This document shows, piece by piece, positions 14,483 to 18,773 of a stretch of 22,541 bases of DNA (position 1 is its first letter; each line of letters begins with the position of its first letter). The position numbers and the translations under genes are program-made. The notes under the pieces are model-generated. The model was not told where the DNA came from. It made no database searches and saw nothing but the letters and a program-made list of their open reading frames with translations. Source of the stretch: a virus; IMG/VR virus record IMGVR_UViG_3300006919_000504, positions 1-22,541 of that record, one strand, 5' to 3'.

Positions 14483-14756
14483 CTGGAGTGTTCTTCACTT
14501 ACATAAAGAAGTGAAAAGAGTAGTAGGTAAAGGTGAGTTTGTTACTGTTTACTATGACAAGTTTCGTGTGTGCGACGGCGGTAAACAACCGGACTTGGCT
14601 ATGCCAGAAAAATATCTAGCCGACGAATCATTATTGACTCGTTGCGAAGTTTGCTTTGCCAACATACCAAAGCCCAAAAAAGTAAAACCCAAACCAATAG
14701 GAGACGCTAGAAAACCATTGTATCTCATTGACTTGTGGAACAAAAAGAGAAAGTAA
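14466..14756 (+). CDS. Small basic protein with one CxxC
   Basis: This protein has 96 residues. The front half looks like a small beta domain (GEFVTVYYDKFRVCDGG). The middle holds CEVC (C60-C63), which together with C37 might bind a metal. The C-terminal 33 residues are very basic (IPKPKKVKPKPIGDARK). No family is recognised. An AGGAG motif sits about 10 nt upstream of the ATG in the overlapping gene. Binding to nucleic acid is likely from composition. Confidence 0.5.
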   Translation: MSQKYDWSVLHLHKEVKRVVGKGEFVTVYYDKFRVCDGGKQPDLAMPEKYLADESLLTRCEVCFANIPKPKKVKPKPIGDARKPLYLIDLWNKKRK

Positions 14757-14806
14757 TATAACAAAAGTGTTATATACCCCCACCCTCTACGATAGAACAT
14801 GAGCGA
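14751..14806 (+). repeat. Promoter cassette repeat, copy 1 (operator-TATA-start)
   Basis: A 56-nt unit repeated at 14901-14956 with only two differences (54/56). It contains a perfect 8-bp dyad, ATATAACA (14757-14764) and TGTTATAT (14769-14776), spaced by four bases. The second arm overlaps the TATA box TTATATA at 14770. The unit ends in the start codons ATGAGCGA of the gene at 14799. Confidence 0.9.
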
Positions 14807-14900
14807 AATCTGCCAAGACTGCCACTGCGAAACATTTGACACATACCTGAGCGAAATAAGCGACCGTAGGGTTTGCCTTGACTGCCTATCGGCTGAGTGA
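14799..14900 (+). CDS. 33-residue zinc ribbon mini-protein
   Basis: A very short gene with a leaderless promoter (TATA at 14770, 29 nt before the ATG). Four to five cysteines form two knuckles: CQDCHC near the start and CLDC near the end, 16 residues apart. This is the minimum for a zinc ribbon. The gene downstream, at 14949, also has CQDC and CLDC and the same promoter and start, so the two look like a tandem duplication in which this copy is shorter. No family is known to me. Confidence 0.65.
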   Translation: MSEICQDCHCETFDTYLSEISDRRVCLDCLSAE

Positions 14901-14956
14901 AAGTAATATAACACAAATGTTATATACCCCCACCCTCTACGATAGAACATGAGCGA
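14901..14956 (+). repeat. Promoter cassette repeat, copy 2 (operator-TATA-start)
   Basis: Second copy of the 56-nt unit, exactly 150 nt after the first. It keeps the 8-bp dyad (ATATAACA at 14907-14914, TGTTATAT at 14919-14926), the TTATATA box at 14920, the C-rich run and the ATGAGCGA start. The two changed bases lie in or beside the 4-nt spacer of the dyad, so the arms are unchanged. Confidence 0.9.
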
Positions 14957-15152
14957 CCCAATAGAACCAACAGAGAACGACTGCCTATGCCAAGACTGTG
15001 GCGGAATAAACCAAATGAACGCAAACGACCTACGCCGACACTATGACCGAGAAACAGGAGACATTGTTTACATTTGTCTTGACTGCCATTGGAACAGAAT
15101 AGCACCAGTAGACCCCGAAGAATCAGCCTTCTATCGCTACGGACAGCACTAA
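14949..15152 (+). CDS. 67-residue zinc ribbon protein
   Basis: This gene is transcribed from the second copy of the repeated promoter. The protein has C12, C14 and C17 (CLCQDCGG) and C43-C46 (CLDC), with about 25 residues between the knuckles (NANDLRRHYDRETGDIVYI). This is a classic zinc ribbon like that of DksA/TraR or Zn-ribbon transcription factors, though I cannot name a family. The end is acidic and aromatic (VDPEESAFYRYGQH). The start MSDPIEP resembles MSNPITA at 17295. Its role could be regulation of transcription. Confidence 0.7.
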   Translation: MSDPIEPTENDCLCQDCGGINQMNANDLRRHYDRETGDIVYICLDCHWNRIAPVDPEESAFYRYGQH

Positions 15153-15184
15153 GCGTCAATAGCCTTGTCTGACCCGTCAAGGGT

Positions 15185-15568
15185 ATGGACATGGACAGGT
15201 ATGAGACAGTACGTCTCATGTTTAGGAATCCAGTATGGTATGGCCTAGCCACTTGGTCTAGTGAAACATCAACGGCAGATGCACTCACTGATTCTCTATC
15301 AGACTTTATGGATGGGACAGGGGTAGGAAGCCCGAACCCGAAGTATGCTATCAGTGGGACTAACGTCTTATCTCTGAGGCCGGGATTAAGCGGTGTGATT
15401 CGTGTTGGTTGGTCGTCATCTGACTCATTGACACCTAAACTAACTACAAGTGGAAACAGGTTATTATTGGATGTTGAAACTTATCGAGCAGTCGGTGGGT
15501 CGGGAACTCTCCAACACACCCTAGACAGTCGTCCTACGGCCACGCTTAGAACCCGTTTTGTTATCTAA
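15185..15568 (+). CDS. Beta-rich protein of unknown function
   Basis: This protein has 127 residues from the ATG at 15185; a second ATG at 15191 is possible. GTCAATAG 28-29 nt upstream may be a weak promoter, and a short hairpin (ACCC/GGGT, 15172-15184) touches the start codon. The sequence is Ser/Thr/Gly-rich and likely beta (YAISGTNVLSLRPGLSG, KLTTSGNRLLLDVETY, TLRTRFVI). No signal peptide or cysteines. It could be a small virion decoration or tail protein, but nothing specific is visible. Confidence 0.55.
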   Translation: MDMDRYETVRLMFRNPVWYGLATWSSETSTADALTDSLSDFMDGTGVGSPNPKYAISGTNVLSLRPGLSGVIRVGWSSSDSLTPKLTTSGNRLLLDVETYRAVGGSGTLQHTLDSRPTATLRTRFVI

Positions 15569-15587
15569 GCCCGTTCATCAAATCAAA

Positions 15588-15671
15588 ATGACCGCTTGGT
15601 TCAAAACCCTAAGCCCTATCCGAGATATATGGGGAAGAAAAAAGGCAAGAAACCCAAGTCTAAAAGAATGA
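15588..15671 (+). CDS. Possible 27-residue leader ORF before the glycosyltransferase
   Basis: This tiny ORF starts at an ATG that has a TTATCTA box 27 nt upstream (15561) and ends in an ATGA overlap with the ATG at 15668. The peptide is basic (IRDIWGRKKARNPSLKE). It may exist to couple translation to the glycosyltransferase. The alternative is that the longer TTG or ATG-15632 start of the glycosyltransferase is used and this ORF is noise. Confidence 0.35.
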   Translation: MTAWFKTLSPIRDIWGRKKARNPSLKE

Positions 15672-16960
15672 GAATACTATGGTGTTCTGAACAGCCCACT
15701 CGTCCAACTGGATATGGTGTAGTTACTAGAGAAATAATCAAGCGGCTAGTCAAGAGAGGACATGAAGTATATGTTATGGGGTGGGATTACAACGGTGAAG
15801 ATTTCAAACATACAGAAGGATGGACGCTCGTCCACGCAGGTATAGGTGAGTATGGGGGTGAAGTAGTCAACCAAGCGGGAGACACCGTTCTAGGGGCTAC
15901 AATAGACCGATTACAGCCAGACGTGGTGCTTTCTCTGATTGACCCTTGGTTCATTGGTAAAAATGTATTATCCACAAATAATAGAGGCGTGCCATATGTT
16001 GCTTACATGCCCGTTGATGGCTACCCACTTTCATACAAATGGAAAGACATTCTCAAATTGCTACATACCCCTCTTTGGATGGCCGAGTATGGTCGAGAAC
16101 AATTCGAGTCTTACATTAATTGGTTGAGTACAGAAGGTTCTGCTCCCGAATCTTTGAGAGACCCGATGTTAGACCGTTATATTGACAACTACGGAGACGT
16201 ATTGTATCATGGTGTTGACTTGAAGAAGTTCAAGCCAGTGAGTATGTCTGACAAACTTTTGATGAGACAACAAATGAATGTGCCTTGGGAGTTTGTATTT
16301 CTCTCCGTAGGTAAGAACACAAACCGGAAGCAGCAACCCAGAATGTTAGAGTCGTTCAAACTCATGCTTGACAAACATCCGAATCCATCTTCAGTTGGTA
16401 TGATTATTCACTGTGGTAGTCCGACTGATGCTTATGGCATGGGTGGTTGGGATTTACCTTTGCTTGTCGAGCAAATGGGACTTCGACAACACGTTATTTT
16501 TTCTGACCAGTCTGAGAACCCATTACAGGGATTATCGAGCGACCAGATGGCCGCATTGTACCAAATGTGCGACGTTCATATGTTGGCAACAGGCGGTGAA
16601 GGATTTGGTATTCCATCAGCCGAAGCAATGGCTTGTGGTTTACCATGTATCTTACCAGACAATTCAACAGGTCCAGAATTAATTGGCGACAATGAACGGG
16701 GAATCTTAGTACCATGTTCGACATTCATAACAGGTCCAAAGTGGGGCGTGAACATGGGATTAGTAGATGTTGTCAAACAAGCACAAGCAATGTTGGACTT
16801 ATCATTAGATAAGGAACTCCGTAATACTATGGGTAAGAACGCCAGAGAGTTTGCTGAAAAGAAGTTTGACTGGAATCAAATAACAACTCAAGTGGAACAG
16901 ATATTAAGAGAAGCATCTGAAACTCCACACCCATTAGGGAATAACTCATTGATAGGTTGA
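15668..16960 (+). CDS. GT4-family glycosyltransferase
   Basis: This protein has 430 residues from the ATG at 15668. The frame runs up to a TTG at 15596 and an ATG at 15632, but the extra residues are only a Lys-rich tail. The start MRILWCSEQ, followed by TGYGVVTREII, is the standard first strand and glycine loop of the family. It is a GT-B enzyme that transfers a sugar from a nucleotide donor. The donor-site block has E-x7-E (E311 and E319 in GEGFGIPSAEAMACGLP), and VFLSVGKNTNRKQQPRMLES marks the second domain. Only soluble features are seen. It may glycosylate virion proteins or host surface layers. The next gene starts 4 nt later. Confidence 0.9.
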   Translation: MRILWCSEQPTRPTGYGVVTREIIKRLVKRGHEVYVMGWDYNGEDFKHTEGWTLVHAGIGEYGGEVVNQAGDTVLGATIDRLQPDVVLSLIDPWFIGKNVLSTNNRGVPYVAYMPVDGYPLSYKWKDILKLLHTPLWMAEYGREQFESYINWLSTEGSAPESLRDPMLDRYIDNYGDVLYHGVDLKKFKPVSMSDKLLMRQQMNVPWEFVFLSVGKNTNRKQQPRMLESFKLMLDKHPNPSSVGMIIHCGSPTDAYGMGGWDLPLLVEQMGLRQHVIFSDQSENPLQGLSSDQMAALYQMCDVHMLATGGEGFGIPSAEAMACGLPCILPDNSTGPELIGDNERGILVPCSTFITGPKWGVNMGLVDVVKQAQAMLDLSLDKELRNTMGKNAREFAEKKFDWNQITTQVEQILREASETPHPLGNNSLIG

Positions 16961-16964
16961 TAAC

Positions 16965-17249
16965 ATGAAGTGTAAACATACTTGTAAGACTCACGGCATT
17001 GGTTGTGATATTCAGATACGCTTTCAAGATGCAAGACAAGACGTTATGGATAGACTCAAGAAGTTAGTTCCAGAAGCAGAGAAACACAACAAGTATTCCA
17101 AACATATGTGTCCTCTATGTATCAAAGAGCGGGATGAAGAAAGACCCGCAGGTTGGTACTGCATTGACCCGTTCGATGGTAAGATAAAACCACGCAAGGT
17201 ATTGTCTAATCAAGTATCTCGGCGTTGGGATAACAAAAGATATTACTAA
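16965..17249 (+). CDS. Small Cys-rich protein following the glycosyltransferase
   Basis: This protein has 94 residues and starts 4 nt after the glycosyltransferase stop, so it is probably in the same mRNA. Cysteines lie at 3, 7 and 14 (CKHTCKTHGIGC), 46 and 49 (CPLC), and 62 (WYC). Together with the His residues these could bind one or two zinc ions. The end is basic (GKIKPRKVLSNQVSRRWDNK). No family is recognised. Confidence 0.6.
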   Translation: MKCKHTCKTHGIGCDIQIRFQDARQDVMDRLKKLVPEAEKHNKYSKHMCPLCIKERDEERPAGWYCIDPFDGKIKPRKVLSNQVSRRWDNKRYY

Positions 17250-17265
17250 TCCATATAAGTAAATG

Positions 17266-17272
17266 TTATATA
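17266..17272 (+). promoter_or_regulatory. TATA box with upstream dyad, promoter of the 138-residue gene
   Basis: TTATATA begins 29 nt before the ATG at 17295. With upstream ATATAA (17253-17258) it forms a dyad, ATATAA...TTATAT, 19 bp long. A CCCCCACCC run follows, as in the cassettes at 14770 and 14920. Confidence 0.8.
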
Positions 17273-17294
17273 CCCCCACCCGCTCCCCTAACAC

Positions 17295-17711
17295 ATGAGC
17301 AACCCAATAACAGCCGAAAACGACATGAGAAACACCGACAACTGGAATGACATTATCCAACAGGGTTCAATAGGTTACATCGAATTGAATCAACCTATGG
17401 CTCAATACTTTGAAGGGCCATCTCCTTGCTTAGAGAGAGTCATCTCACGTAACACCCATTCAGAAAACGCTTACTGCGACGGTGAGAATCCATCTGGCCT
17501 CTCAACATTCCACCTTCTATCCCCATACGTACTACGCTACGACATTATGGAAACTATCGAGGGCGACCTTACACCACCTTCTGAAATTGCTAGAAGCAGA
17601 AATCTTAGAGCGGTTTTGTACGAGTCCGGTGAGAATACAGACAACGGTGAGTTCTACCTTGGAATTGCCTTCGTTTCCGAGAGTATGTACCAATCTATCA
17701 TGCAAGACTGA
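17295..17711 (+). CDS. Acidic protein of unknown function
   Basis: This protein has 138 residues, soluble and acidic. It starts MSNPITAENDMRNTDNWND and contains a mid segment with LSTFHLLSPYVLRYDIMETI and a final strand-helix part (GEFYLGIAFVSESMYQSIMQ). Two isolated cysteines do not form a zinc site. No family is recognised. It is the last gene of the accessory block and has a private leaderless promoter. Acidic small proteins with such promoters may be early host-takeover or anti-defence factors; this is inference. Confidence 0.6.
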   Translation: MSNPITAENDMRNTDNWNDIIQQGSIGYIELNQPMAQYFEGPSPCLERVISRNTHSENAYCDGENPSGLSTFHLLSPYVLRYDIMETIEGDLTPPSEIARSRNLRAVLYESGENTDNGEFYLGIAFVSESMYQSIMQD

Positions 17712-17766
17712 GGAATCAAATCTGACAGTATATAAAGTGTGCAAAACACCTACGCAACCGCTTTAC

Positions 17767-17776
17767 TTAATACCCA
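17767..17776 (+). promoter_or_regulatory. TTAATACCCA element before the tail tube gene
   Basis: TTAATACCCA begins 31 nt before the ATG at 17798 and equals the word at 11538 before the connector gene. A separate TATATAAA at 17730 lies 68 nt upstream and could start a leadered transcript. Which one is used cannot be told from sequence. Confidence 0.45.
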
Positions 17777-17797
17777 TGTTCGACAGCATCTCACTCA

Positions 17798-18235
17798 ATG
17801 GCATTACATTCATTCACAGGTGTAACTGGTTCAATCAGAACTTCCGGTACTACAACCGGAGCATTAGTGGGGTATGTGCAGGGAGACTTCACATTGGCCG
17901 CTGCTACTGGAAAATATGTTGAACTAGGGTCATCTTATGCAACTGCGAACACAAGAGGACTGAAATCAGCAAGCGGGTCATTATCCGCCGCATGGGGAAT
18001 AAAATCTTCAGAATTACATGACATGTTAACCAATGACGAAGAGTTTGAGATTAGATTTGCAGCAGCCGGAACACAGGCAGTGGGAACAACATCTGGAACT
18101 AAAGTTTTCACATTAAGCAACTGCGTATTTACTGACCTAGCAACAGAAGGTCTTGAAGCAGGTGGAGAAGGACCATTATTACTCAATGCTTCATTTGAAG
18201 CGTTAACTTGGTCGTACACTGCGGCTGACAGTTGA
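17798..18235 (+). CDS. Major tail tube protein
   Basis: This protein has 145 residues and is rich in Gly, Ala, Ser and Thr, with alternating strands (GSIRTSGTTTGALVGYVQGD, KYVELGSSYATANTRG, SASGSLSAAWGIKSSEL, EFEIRFAAAGTQ, TKVFTLSNCVFTDLA, LLLNASFEALTWSY). This is the profile of siphovirus tube proteins, which stack as hexameric rings. Position fits: directly before the two chaperone frames and tape measure, as in lambda-like tails. No recognisable signature motif, so the call is from composition and gene order. Confidence 0.75.
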   Translation: MALHSFTGVTGSIRTSGTTTGALVGYVQGDFTLAAATGKYVELGSSYATANTRGLKSASGSLSAAWGIKSSELHDMLTNDEEFEIRFAAAGTQAVGTTSGTKVFTLSNCVFTDLATEGLEAGGEGPLLLNASFEALTWSYTAADS

Positions 18236-18249
18236 GACGGTGATTAAAC

Positions 18250-18567
18250 ATGACATGGATAGATAATATAATTGAACAGGCTTCAGAACCGATAATAGTG
18301 GTTGTAAAACATTTGAACATAGGAGTGGATGAGATAAAGTGTCTCCCCCTATCTGTAAAAGAATACAACGGCTTGAAACAGAACCCAGAACTAACAGGAC
18401 TGAGTGAAGAAGACAGAGCAGAAAGACTTGGAATGCTCATGGTTTTTGAAATGATGCTAAAGTGCGACAAAGAACTCACATGGGATAGTTTTCAAAGGAT
18501 GCCCTTAACAACCATAGGACAACTAACAACTGCAATAATGGGAGCAGTTAACGTCCCTTTAGAATAA
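18250..18567 (+). CDS. Tail assembly chaperone, short form (gpG-like)
   Basis: This protein has 105 residues. It is a soluble protein (VKEYNGLKQNPELTGLSEED, RLGMLMVFEMMLKCDKELTW, TTIGQLTTAIMGAVNVPLE) placed between tail tube and tape measure, where lambda gpG and its relatives lie. The gene ends a few codons after a CCCTTTA slippery heptamer, just as in systems where a -1 shift adds a second domain. The product is expected to bind the tape measure protein and guide tube assembly. Confidence 0.8.
   Translation: MTWIDNIIEQASEPIIVVVKHLNIGVDEIKCLPLSVKEYNGLKQNPELTGLSEEDRAERLGMLMVFEMMLKCDKELTWDSFQRMPLTTIGQLTTAIMGAVNVPLE
18555..18561 (+). promoter_or_regulatory. Slippery heptamer CCCTTTA for -1 frameshifting
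   Basis: The zero frame reads GTC CCT TTA GAA TAA; the heptamer fits X XXY YYZ exactly (C CCT TTA). A -1 slip opens the frame CCC TTT AGA ATA ATC, which is free of stops to 18771. It lies two codons before the zero-frame stop. Confidence 0.8.
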
Positions 18568-18773
18568 TCGAAGAGTATGCCGAGTCTGATGAAGGTCAAT
18601 TCCTCTTCGCCCTCTTAGCACATCTCGGCATGAGTATAATAGAGTGGAAAGAATTAGACCCTAGAGAGGCTCATTTCCTTATAACCGCCTTCTCTGTAAA
18701 GAACCGTAAGGAGTCTGAACATAACCGTAAGGCTAGTCAAAGGGCTAGAGCGAATAGAATGGTGGGAAGATAA
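18561..18773 (+). CDS. Tail assembly chaperone, frameshifted extension (gpT-like part of gpGT)
   Basis: This is the second segment of the fusion: join 18250-18561 with 18561-18773, read after a -1 slip at CCCTTTA. The fusion has 174 residues, the last 70 from this frame (RIIEEYAESDEGQFLFALLA, IIEWKELDPREAHFLI, then a basic KNRKESEHNRKASQRARANR end). The segment has no upstream start of its own; an ATG at 18630 would give only 47 residues. Stop and tape measure start overlap as TAATG. The added domain is thought to recruit tube protein during assembly in related phages. Confidence 0.8.
   Translation, partial: RIIEEYAESDEGQFLFALLAHLGMSIIEWKELDPREAHFLITAFSVKNRKESEHNRKASQRARANRMVGR
18569..18631 (+). 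promoter_or_regulatory. Candidate pseudoknot stimulating the frameshift
   Basis: Stem 1: CGAAGAG (18569-18575) with CTCTTCG (18603-18609), 7 bp. Stem 2: ATGCCGAG (18577-18584, inside the stem-1 loop) with CTCGGCAT (18624-18631), 8 bp. The first stem begins 7 nt after the slippery heptamer, in the usual range. Inter-stem loop of 18 nt is longer than typical. Confidence 0.6.

Noticed and set aside
17729-17749. TATATAAA followed by GTGT/ACAC mini-hairpin as a leaderless promoter
   Set aside because: No start codon lies at the expected distance (about 17758). It could serve a leadered tail tube transcript, but TTAATACCCA at 17767 fits the spacing better.
17482-17922. + strand ORF overlapping the 138-residue gene and the tail tube gene
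   Set aside because: It overlaps two better supported genes and its product has an implausible composition (many Cys, His, Trp).
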